Origin: Litomosoides sigmodontis | Lineage: Eukaryota; Nematoda; Chromadorea; Rhabditida; Onchocercidae | DNA length: 64,000 nucleotides | Direction of reading: 5' to 3' | Assembly: GCA_963070105.1 (NCBI GenBank) | Contig: OY718803.1 | Location: forward strand, 8,847,823-8,911,822 | In this document: piece by piece, positions 19,250 through 31,000 of the stretch | Numbering within the stretch: position 1 is the stretch's first letter | Layout of the letters: each line of letters starts with the position of its first letter | Position numbers and translations under genes: made by a program | Notes under the pieces: generated by a model | Seen by the model: only the letters and a program-made list of their open reading frames with translations | The model's database searches: none | What the model was told of the DNA's origin: nothing

Positions 19250-21676
19250 ATGATGTTTTCACCTGATGATATTTGCAATGCTTTAAATCGCATCAAAAAT
19301 ATCATTCATAAGACACCGGTAATGACGTCAAGCTATTTCGATAATTTGTGCGGCATGGAAGTTTATTTCAAATGTGAGCATCTTCAAAAAACCGGCTCAT
19401 TCAAAGCACGTGGAGCATTGAATGCTGTAATTATCGTTATCCTACAGTTAATTAATTAATTAGTCAGCTAATTATGCGCGACAAGTTCAGATAATCCTTT
19501 TTCCACTTAAACATTTTTTAACGTATTTTATCTTGCAACATTAGAATTCGTTGTGAGTTACTGATAGGTAGTATTTCAATTTAAACATTCTTTAATTCTC
19601 TGTTTTGTGAAACAACTTAAATAGTATTGAACTGTGATAATTGCGAGCCATTACCGTGTTTGCAGACAAATCACATCGTCTGTCTCATTTCAGCTCAAAA
19701 TTATTGTCAACGATTCAGAGAAGAAATTTTCGTCCGTGGTCTGTCATTCTCTTCTCGTAGCAAACATTTCTATGTTTATTAATTTATTTTGAAATTTTGT
19801 CTTCAATATCTTATTCTTTTTTTTTTGGTCAGCTCTCGTTATTCCTAAAAATTGTTCAAAAACAAATTTTCATTTTTAGATTACTCATAGCAGTGGTAAT
19901 TTTGGACAAGCGTTAGCCTGGGCAGCTAAAATCCATAATATTTCATGTGTCGTCGTCGCACCGAACAATACTCCAACGTCGAAACTTGAAGCCATGAAAC
20001 ATTATGGCGCTAATGTCGTACTTTGTGAAGCAAGAGAGAGGCTCGATATTACATGACTCAAAAAAAATGTCTTTGAAATTAGCAAGATGCTGTCTAATTT
20101 CTTTATGATTGCTAAAATTGATGAAGAGAACGGGATTTTTTTCTTCGATGACAAATATTAAGAAATAGAAAGTTGGGAAAAATTGGTTTATTTAGAAATT
20201 TTTGAAATTTACTCAAAAATAGCATGAATAATACGATTGAAAATTTCTAAACTGAATTTTATTTCTGCTGAAGAGGCAAACGGATCGTCTATGTCTCTTC
20301 TAATTATACAATTCCTTTTTCTCTATTGAAGAGAAGTGGTATGCAAAAGTCTTCGTGATAAAGATGAGCGTATCGAAATGGTTGATCCATTTGATGATCA
20401 CAGAGTGATGGCAGGACAGGTTGATTCTTCATGATTAGATGAGCAAAAATTTGCATGAAAATGTTTTTTTTTTCAATTTTTACGAATTGATGAAATATAA
20501 GCAAAAATTAAGGAAAAATAAAATCTGTTAGAAAATTAAAATTACACTGTAAAAAAGTATTTGGTCACTTAACACTATACATGGGCAATGAACATTTTTT
20601 TAAACTCGACTTTGAAAAGTGTGATTCAAGTCTTTATCTTCTGCTATTAGTACCGGATTGGTGGTACTGAGAGGTGAAAAAGATTATATTTTTTTGTTTC
20701 ATAGTTTATGCTTCTTAAATTTTTAATTGAAATGAAGTGAATGCCTCTTTGAAGTTTCTGGAGTATCTCTACCTGTTTGTTTACAGGTTATTGTTTCAGG
20801 GAACAATAGCAATAGAGTTTCTGGAGGAGATTCCTGATTTGGATGCGTTATTAGTAGCGGTTGGTGGTGGTGGTATGTGTTCCGGCATAGTTGTAGCCGC
20901 TAAGCAAATTAAACCACTCATCAAAGGCTTGTTTGTTTGCGTCATCAGGAATTTTCTTCAACACTCCGTAACGATTTTGCTAACTTTGATAACTTTGATT
21001 AATAATTTTAGTGTATTGTGTAGAACCGGAAGGAAAAGATTTGCAACATTCCTTTGATTCGAGCAGCAGATTATGGGATCCAAATGCAGATCCGTTGGAA
21101 ACAGTAGCTGATGGAATTCGAGTTTTACGAGTTGGCATAAAGTGCTTCCCTTACATTTGCGAAAAATGTGAGAAGAAAATTCTCACCGTGGTAAGCTTCA
21201 TTGTAGACGATTGATATCAGTGATTATCTTTCTCTTTAATCAGTCATATTTTATAAATTCATTGATAAATACTATCATTAAAATTAAAATTTTCATCAAT
21301 TATTTTCCTTTAAATTATTTATGGAATGATGTTAGTTATGCATAAAAAGAATGGAAACGTTGTAAGAGCTATTTTTACAGAATGATAATGAAATTATTGA
21401 AGCAATGAAATTGGTATACAGTAGAATGAAGGTGAGGGATTAATTTAAAAAATTTTTTTGCTCTTCTTCGTCTTCTTCGAATGTTGCTAAAAGGTGACAT
21501 TGGATGGAAAAGAAAATCTGAACGAATTTCAGCAAGCAATCGAACCAACAGGTGCAGTTTCCTTGGCAGCACTATTGAAGTACCGGGATGAACTAGCTGC
21601 TCAGAATATCAAAAAGATCGGTGTCATATTTTGTGGTGGTAACATCGACCTGCAGAAATTGGCATCTCTTTTCTAA
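19250..21676 (+). CDS. Serine racemase / serine-threonine dehydratase family PLP enzyme
   Basis: This cytosolic pyridoxal-phosphate enzyme of fold type II would racemise serine or deaminate serine/threonine. Exons are 19250-19426, 19694-19738, 19880-20040, 20332-20419, 20800-20926, 21012-21190, 21381-21431 and 21533-21676, giving 323 residues against about 340 in mammalian serine racemase. Visible motifs are the PLP-lysine segment KTGSFKARGALNA, the substrate loop THSSGNFGQALAWAAK whose second Ser matches the racemase catalytic Ser84, the phosphate-binding glycine loop VGGGGMCSG, the metal-site region YCVEPEG, ETVADGIRV, IEPTGAVSL and a final CGGNIDL. The Cys before GGN replaces the Ser usual in racemases and resembles animal serine dehydratases, so the main reaction is uncertain. 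Two introns (after 20040 and after 20926) need GC donors to keep the conserved frame. The first ATG is nearly flush with an acceptor suited to trans-splicing. AATAAA near 21775 suits polyadenylation. Confidence 0.9.
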
Positions 21677-22093
21677 CATTCGTTGCTGTTCCGATAGAAA
21701 ATAGTTGAAGTTTTTACGTGTTCTTTCCTCTTCCTCTTGTACAATTAAAATCTACTCAAATATTCAATATCGATTAATAAATTCGATGTATTTTTAAAAA
21801 TATAATGCTAAAATAGGAGCGAAATATTAAAAAGTAGGAAGTTGTACAGTAAATGAAAAAAGTGAGAAAATATTGGATAAGAAGAGTGTCACTATTAAAC
21901 GGCTGAGTTACATAAATTTCAACTAATTTCATCAAAACTATTGAGTGAAAAAGAAATATCATATGGTAGAACGTTGAAAGTATTTCGATGGTTTCTTGGT
22001 ATTGTCAATTAATTAATAGAAATATTTACTTCGTTACTTTCTGATTATATCATCAATACAAAACTAAATCATGTGAAGAGCAGATCCATTATT
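21677..22093. other. Convergent intergenic spacer
   Basis: These 417 bp separate the ends of two genes that point at each other. They must hold both 3' UTRs. AATAAA at about 21775 would serve the plus-strand racemase gene. I saw no clear poly(A) signal for the laminin gene on the minus strand. Confidence 0.6.
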
Positions 22094-25000
22094 CAATTTA
22101 GAAATGGGCAACCATCGGGTATGACTTTATGCAACTTCTTGGCATCTTTGAAAGATATTGATTTTCCGTAAAGTTGTAGATGTTGGTAGCAACCGATTAG
22201 TGAGAGTACACCAATTTTGGAAGCTGATGTTGCTACAACAACGAGAGATTATTTCGGATGCAAAAAAAAAATAAAAAGATAAATTGCAACATGCAAATTC
22301 AGGTTGATAAGATCACCTATGCCAATAAAAATGCAAATCATTCACTTTCATTAACAAAAACAAATTAATAGATTGAAACAAACCCGTTACTCCACCAACA
22401 TATATCGGTAAACTTCGGAAAAACTCTACTGATTCAGAGCTCATCTTCGACGACAAACGTTTCCGATGCTGAAACTTACCTCTATATAATTGCATCATTC
22501 TCAAGAGAATTTTTTAGATTAGAAATTCTAATGATCGGACATATTTTGCTACTTCGGCAAGTACCTAATTACCCGTATTAGTGTAATAGGAAAAAAAGTA
22601 GCAAACAAAACATACCCCATCGATCGTAATGGCAATCGTATTTGAGTGTGAAATAGAAAGTGTAACATTATGCCAGGCACCATCACATAGATTTTTTTTA
22701 AAAATATGCTTCAGATTACGACGTTCATCGTTAAACACAAATTCAAAAGTCATCTAGAATAGGTAGCCAAAGATATTTTCCCAACAAAACAGGATGTCGA
22801 TGTTTCAAGTTACAAATATGGAATAAAAAATGCATTTACAAATCGTACAGCAGCTACGCAACCGTACCCTACTGACTCGAGAAGGAACCACTCTATCTTT
22901 ATCATCTTCTTGATAATAATTATGCGATGATAACCGTTAAAACTCGTAATCTCATCACATATTACGATTGCTAATGAAAGAAAACAAAATCAAGAATAAC
23001 CATGCTATTTTTAAGATAAACAGCAATTCGTGTATTTTCCGGATCTTTGTTTGTCATCAAACCAAAGACAAATCCATCTTTTACGGCGGGTCGAAATTGC
23101 ACCGAAATATGAATATTTCCGTGTCGTCGAACGGACTTTACTGACCCTACAATAAGCTCATGACTTAAGATGATGCAATATCAAACAAATATCCAAGAGT
23201 TCAGCTCAGCCACAAACAACTATCTGTTAAGCAGTACTTTATAGTTTCCAATTACTATTTCATGAAGTAAAGAACTGCGCGAACATCTAAAATACACCAT
23301 TTACTAATGGGACATCTCATTACTCAAAAACTGCTACTTGAAAGACCAAGAATGATCATTGGAGATACTTGTTTGGAAATTAACATACCAAATGTCATAT
23401 ATCCACCTTCGTGAATGTATGCTGAACTGGAAGGAACGACACATGGCACAATTTGACGACTTTTTTCAAACAGGTCATACTGAATATCGTTAACTTTAAA
23501 ATTTCTGAAACAAACTACATATTAAATATCTTACCAAATTATTTTCACACTCGCATCATTCATGACTCCTCATAGGCACCTTATTTTTAATTAACAAAGT
23601 TGCAAGGAAAAAAAGAAAGAAAACCACAAACCTGATGCATCCAGAAAATGAAGGTACTGTCAAATCGAACTGTTTCCGATGTCTTGAAATGACCCCACCT
23701 ACATACATCCTTTTACGCATCGCTTTTGGATTTGGTGCATCTTTTAAGTATTGTGCCGAATTACGATCCAACTTAACTCAATTTCAACTTTTTGTTGATT
23801 TCGCATTAACATAAACAAGCAAAGAGTTACAGCAAATGTTGCCATCAACATTATAAACTTGTTAAATAAAAAAAACTTGATACATTGTAAATGAATTATT
23901 AAAAAAAACCTCAAGAAGAATTTCTTGGCCCTCCTTTATCAAACTAACACTATGCCACTTCCCATCATTTAATTTGTTCGATTTGTACAACAAAGTTTTC
24001 GGTTCTCTATGTCCTCGAACCTAAATTCCCATCGTTTAATAATTTATTCATTCCTTACATTACGCTTCACTTCTTTTCCTCGAATCTCTCTCAATTTAGA
24101 TAGAAATATATAAAGTAACACTTGCACCTGAAGTTGTAAAAATCCATCGATTAAATTTAAGAAGAAATAACGCGTATAACTGCTGTAATTTGCCCAAATC
24201 CAAAGTATCCCATTCGGTAAAACTGTGCGAAATGCAAATTCGATTTTGAATCTTAAAATATGCATTGCATTATGATGATATTATTCCTATTACAGTAAGC
24301 CAGAATCTTGAATTGAAGATTTCAGGAAAAGACCTACTGATTAGAATCCAAAAAATGTTCAAAGTTTATCCTTGAATGGCTTGATTCTGCTACACCAAAC
24401 TGTGCCGCACCTTCGCCATCACTTTTAGCTAACTCGTTTGAACCACACTGAAAATTTTTTTATCAATAGTAAGTTATAAATTCATGCAGAATTTTGCTAA
24501 AAGCAATATTATCAAGTAAAATGATAATAAGATTTTTTTGGTTTAACAATATTTAACAAAATATGAAAAAGGAACCTTTTTAGGACCAAAATCTGTTAAA
24601 GTGGTGAAATCACTAGTGTCATTTTCATTATCAGCGTCATCGTCATCATCATCACCATTATCATCATCATCGTCGTCATCACTCTTTCTTGTCGATTTGA
24701 TAAGAGTCCCGGTATTAGGAATATCATTGAAAGTTGTAGTAATTGTTGTTATCAGAGGTGATAATTCCCAATCATTTAACTCTGATTCTTCTGACTCACT
24801 ACCAACTTCTCTAATATTCACAGAATTTGTTTTGGTTGATCCTGTAATTTATTAATGATGTCATTGGCAAGCTGTACGTTCGAATAATAGTAAATATAAT
24901 TAAATGATATAAAATAATACATGAAACATGAAATAATACATGAAAAATAATATATTAAATAATACATGAAACAGCAAAGATGTATTTAGATGGAAGTGTT

Positions 25001-28000
25001 GTAAGAGTTAGACATCTCATTTCCTACTTTCTATAATAGCATGTTAGTTTATATCTCATTGAAGAAAGGATTTAGGAAGGACATATGCAATTCCGCTGCA
25101 TTAAGTTAGGTATTCGAATATTTTCAACCTATCGAATCAAAACATTTCTCTCAAATGACTTCTATCCTATCGAGCACTATCATACTTGAAGTGCAGTGGC
25201 TGCATTGATTACTGCCATGTACAAGAAAAAAAAGATAAGGGGAGAGAGAAAAGGAAAAAGGCAGTGTTATGCGCTAAAGCAGTGCAACCATTTGTCTTTG
25301 CAAAAAAGGAAAGATAATCATTATCACTGTCATATATCAATATCATTAATCATTACCATCCGCATATAGGCGTTCCATTTTGGTGATCAATGTTGGCTCT
25401 GCTAGATGCAAAGAAAGTTTCGATGCTTTTCGATTGAAAGCATTTTGCTCGTCTGTTTGCAATCCTTCTCGCCGTTCTACAGAAAAGCAACAAATGCACA
25501 AAATTCGGTTGGGAAAAAAGGGATGGATTTCGACAGACGAACAAATTTCTAGTAAAAATGTTGGAAAAATGAAAGTAATTTTAAAGTTTAATCTTTGTCT
25601 AATAAAAGAGTATTACTGAGTTTATAAATTAATTGAAAAAGCAAGAAGATTGAAATAATTTCATCTTAAGCACATATAAAAGTGGAGAAAAAAAGGGCAG
25701 ATGTAAAGGTGGTAAAAATCAAAATGAAAAATATCAATTACACTAATGATTGACGAACAAAGTTTACAGTAATTTGTTATTCTTGATTTTTCTACTTGAA
25801 TAAAAAAATTGCACGGTTCTATAAAACTATCAAACATCTTTCAGTTTTCATCATTCGAAATATCAAATGGTATTTTTGAACATATGTCTTATAAAAAACA
25901 TATGAATGTTTGAATCAGGGATTCACAGAATTATGAAACAAATCGTTTATGTAATAAAGGTTCAATTAAGTTTGTTGCCTGATTTTTGTAATAAGAAAAT
26001 TTGTTCCACCGGACAGGTACCAATTAAAGCAACGTGCGCTTCCGGTATCATTGGAAGGAGCCTGTAATTATTAAACAAAAGGCTTTTTTCCTCACAAAAA
26101 ATGTTTGATACATAAGCCTTAATAACTTAAAATAAAACTTAAATCTGATCAGCTAAATATCGCATATATCTAAGATAAATACATACTGTGTCGTAGACTA
26201 ATCAATCTATACAATTATTCATCGTCGTTGTTGCATTCTTCAACAGAGAGACGAATGTGTGTTGAACGGATTGATCTTTTACTATTCAAGTCTTCCAATC
26301 AATAAAAAGGAAAGAGATGAACTGACCGATAATCAACAAAAATATTCGATACGCATCCAATCATCGATTCGGCAACTGGCATTTCATTAGCTGATGGTTT
26401 TAAATTATCCGGAAATCCACCAATGAATAGTTGTGATGAAGCAGTTCCTATAGTATTCTGCTCAGCAAGGGTACCAGAAGCTATTTCTCGATCATCAACG
26501 CGAAGACGAACTCTATACAAAACGTTCATTTCATTCATTTTCGTCACATTTCTAAGTCTGTGCTTATTCATAATAGCTACACTCATTTACGACATCATAT
26601 GTAATCAGGACCATTCATGTAATAAGACCACTTGTGTCACAAGCATAAGAGCATACATATCAATCAACCATTATGGTACGACAATGTTTGATATCATATT
26701 CGATAAGATATTGAGCGTTAATCACTTCGAAACTTAAGTTAGTCTTTTTTATGAAAATTTTAGAACTAACAATGTTTCGAAACGAGTGAAAAAGACTGAA
26801 TGAAGCTGTCCATCGTTATACGTAACTTCTGATCTTAGTGTCAGCACTTTACTTTTCTGTGATGAATCGGTACCGAGGTGCACAACCAGATAGCCACGGT
26901 ATAAATAAAATGCCAGATATCCCTAAATCAATCATGTGAATTTCAAGAACAGCTTATTTTTATTTAAAGTAAAGTGAAATTTCCTATGACTTTTATAGAA
27001 ATCAATAAAATTTACGAACCACTTTTAATAAAAATACATAAAAAGAAAAATGAATAAATACTGACAATTCCAGAAGAATTTCTAATTTTTCTACGTTTTC
27101 TGAATGTTTCCAATTCGCTCGATTGAAACAATAATGTAGCATTAGCAGTTTTTGTGCGAAATGTGAATGCAAAGCTAAAAATCGAGAAAAATTGCAAAGG
27201 AGCATTTTTCAAATGATATTTAATCCAACAATTTGTTCCTTTTAACTGAAAATTTCAAATTTTTCAATTATTGCAGGGTTTGATAAAGAAAAGAAAATCG
27301 ATGAAAACTTGACGTACGTGGAATTATTGCTGAGTTGAATTCCTTGAATGATCAGATAACCTGGACGATTGAAACCAACCACCCTGTCAGTCGGTTTCAG
27401 TCTTTCACCATTTTTAAAAGCGCATCCACGTAACTTGCGTTGTGAGCGTATTGGATTGTCAAGATCCAATTCTGCAACCTGAAATTAATGCTGACAGCAT
27501 GTTACAACGCATACAAGTGCATGATATCAATTAAATTCAGCACCTTCATTAGGAAAATATACTCGAAAATCTTTAAAGTAGGAAAAATTGATATCACTTT
27601 CGCAAAACACCTGAAGCTTGCTATTAATTTCTACGGTTAAACATATTTTGTAACTTTTCGAACTGCATAAGCACATATCAAGAGCTTACAAGCTATTTGG
27701 TTAAAAGCAAGATTTAATTCGCAGGAAGCAAAAAAAATAACCTGAGAAGGTCGGACTGATTGAATGCAGCCGAAAAATCCGTTCCACTGAATATTAAAAT
27801 GGTCGAAGGCAGTAGTGTCGAAGCCTGGCGGGATGCCACCGACAAAGTGATCATCACCGTTAATACTCAATCTCGCATTTTGACCGGGTATCGTTGCAGA
27901 ATTACGGTCGCTTTCGTTATCGACCTTTAGCATTGGTTATTCAATTATTCATATCATTTAGTTGAGTAATGTAAATTAAAAAAGAGAAAGAAGCAACCTG

Positions 28001-31000
28001 CAAATGTATTTTCTCGTAGTTCCTAATAATACGAACAGTATGCAAGCGTCCATCAGCGTAGGTTGATTTCTTAGATGTGACGACTGCGTATGAGTCATCG
28101 CCAAGATTGATCTAAACATCATTCTTGAATAATTTATTTAACTACGATAGGTAATTGTCAACCGTCCAAAAAAAGATTCCAATTAATTAAAAAATTTGGA
28201 AGAAATGAGATACCCTGAAAAGAACATGTCCATTATGAAGTTCCAAAGAGATAAAATCCCCATTTTCTTGGTTACCACGGAAGTATAGCAAACCATTTGG
28301 TGAATAAGCTGATAATATCACTGTTATTTGCGCTCCACTTGGCCTTTCTGTTGAAGGGAGATGAATTTGTGCAAAACCATCACTAAAAGAAATTTAAATT
28401 TAAATTACCATTCCAACCATCATTGTATGAAAGAATTGTATGTAAGTGTAGAACAACGTAATTTATGTTGTAAATTTTGAAATAAAAAACTCACCGGAAA
28501 AAATAACCCGTAGTCTGACTTTCTGGTGCAGCGAAATCTCCTTCACAAGCTTTAGTACTTTCTGCAAACGCCCAAAGTGGCAAAGTTTCACCATCAATAG
28601 TAAATTCACCGATAGTACCGAGGAATTTGTTAGTTGCTAATCCTAAATCCTGTGATAGCTTTGCGTCGATGCCAAATTCAATCAACGTTTCACCATGTAC
28701 CGTATTGAAAATGATACTATCATCTACGTCCGGTTGTCCAACCGATACAGTAATTGGTTCACCAATTATTCGTTCACCTTCACCACTTATTGTGTGATGA
28801 AGTGCTACGGTTAACGTTACTGAATTACCAAATCTGAAAAGTAATGAATAAAGAATCGATTTTATCAGTTGTGCAACGTACACACCATTTGCTGCATTTG
28901 TTGTAAGCTTTGGAGAACCTGTGATGAACAGATTACTAAATAAAGAACTTACCTTTCCAATACTATATGGTACCAGGCAGTTCGATCACTTGGTGCAATA
29001 TAATTGATAGTATGAGTATTCGTAACCATACGTGTTCCAGAACCAATATTCCATTGCACGACAATACGTCGATTCCTTAATTCCATTGCAATGTATTCTG
29101 ATTGTTGAGTGCGTTTAGCTTTTGTTTTTGTTAGAAATAGCAATGAATTCGGGACGTTCTGCAGCGGACGATATTTGATTGTGAATAAGTTGGTTGGTGC
29201 CAAATGTGCGGGTGAAATGAAAGAACGGCGGCAACTACCAGTTTCATCAGACTTCACTGAAATTCGAATCTGAAAATGAACAAAAATATTTCTGCCTCTT
29301 CCTTCATTTTATTAGCAGCAAAATAAAATAAATTTAAACATATGAATGTCAAGTGCACCAAAACTAACGAATTCTGGAACAACTAGAAACAATAGGATTA
29401 CGATTTGAAACTGACTGATGATATAAAGAAAACTCCACTTACGCGTGATGCTTTCTCACGTGCTTCTTTGATCTTCTCCTGCAATAGTTTAATCTGCTCT
29501 CCCAGAACACTGATCCGTTTTGAGTCATTATCTGTTTGCTTCTTTACTTCAGAAACTTTTTTCATCGCTTCCTTTGCTCCTTGATTAGCTTTCCGTACTG
29601 AAATTGGTCATTTGCATTATTCATACAAAATCAAGAAATCGTTCAAAGCAATTAAGCTTAGCACTAAGGTATGTCTGACAACGTATCAATATGAAGTGAT
29701 AAAAACGCATATGTCTTAAGTTTATCATCAAACATAGGAAAGAGAATTTTTAAAATTTTTCTCAAGAATTTAAGAATGAATTCGCTTACCGCTTTAACAA
29801 TATTATACGATAAAAGTTTTTCGGTACTCGAATACTCTAACTTACCATCACTAGTGGTATTCCGGATACCCTCACCAGCAAAACCTTGCAACTTTGAAAC
29901 AGCATCGCTCATCGTATCAATTTCAACAGATATTTCCTTCATTTTCTGAAGCACGTTTTTGGCTCGTTTTTCCGCATCATCAGCTACACTGATTAATCCA
30001 GTCATTCGATCGTGCTGATCATCGAATGACTGATACTGTTCACCTAATCACAAAAAATCATTATAAATTAGAAGACAATTTTGTGAATGAGTCACCTCAA
30101 AGAAGCTGAAAGTAACAAATTAGCATTGCTTTTCATGAGTAAAGTTCAAACTTACTAATTGCTAGCTTTTGTTTCAATGAATCTTGCAATGTTTTTTTCA
30201 ATTCGTTTACCGCTCCAGAAACCATTAAGCGTTCGTTCTTCAAATCTCTCAAGCTAAGTTCATCAGCTTCTTCCTTAATAACAATACTGCGATTCTTGGC
30301 CTGTAGCGCCATATTAACCATGGAAACTTCAGAATTGGAGTCCGCATCGATATAAGCAATTTCTGCAGCATTCTTTGCTCCTTCTGCCGCTTCACTGGCA
30401 TTCCTCAAAGCTTTCATAATTTCCTTGTAAGCGTTGGATGCACGGAGAGGATCAGCTGCCGCATGCTTCGTATCCGCAAAAGAACTAAAGTTCATACATA
30501 TTTGATAATAGTAAAAATGATAATCTAAAAAGATGCAAATTGACGATAAAGAAGAAGGAGAGATTTAAAACTAAAATTTTCTATAAGAAATTGCTATCTC
30601 TTACTTTTGCAATTTTTGCGCCTCAGCCTCTAGTTCTATCGCATGGCGTTCACTTTTCTCAACATATTCTTCACGATATTCATCCAAAAGCTGCCCATAC
30701 CTGTCAGCTTCATCACGACATGTTCTTATCATTTCATCTACTTCTGGTAGTAGCGTTTCATTAATAAGCTGAAAAATGAAAGTTTCAAGTATTCGATAGC
30801 GAAAAAATTTTCAGTAAGAAAATCACTGGACAAATGTGCTTAGCATCAAAGTCCGAAGCTTTTTTCCTATAATCTATGATCCTAAAAAATTTTCAATAGA
30901 CAATGGCTATTATCTAATTCTCAATCAGACGCCTTTCCCATTTATCGCAGCATATATGTTTTGATTTAAAAAACAAAAGATTAAATGAGTAAAAACCTTG

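Noticed and set aside
21494..21532. Longer last racemase exon starting at 21494
   Set aside because: It would insert 13 residues before IEPTGAVSL. Starting at 21533 after TTTCAG matches the spacing in mammalian serine racemase exactly.
24601..24855. 84-codon plus-strand Ser-rich frame
   Set aside because: It is the complement of the Asp-rich laminin linker; poly-Ser arises from the trinucleotide tract.
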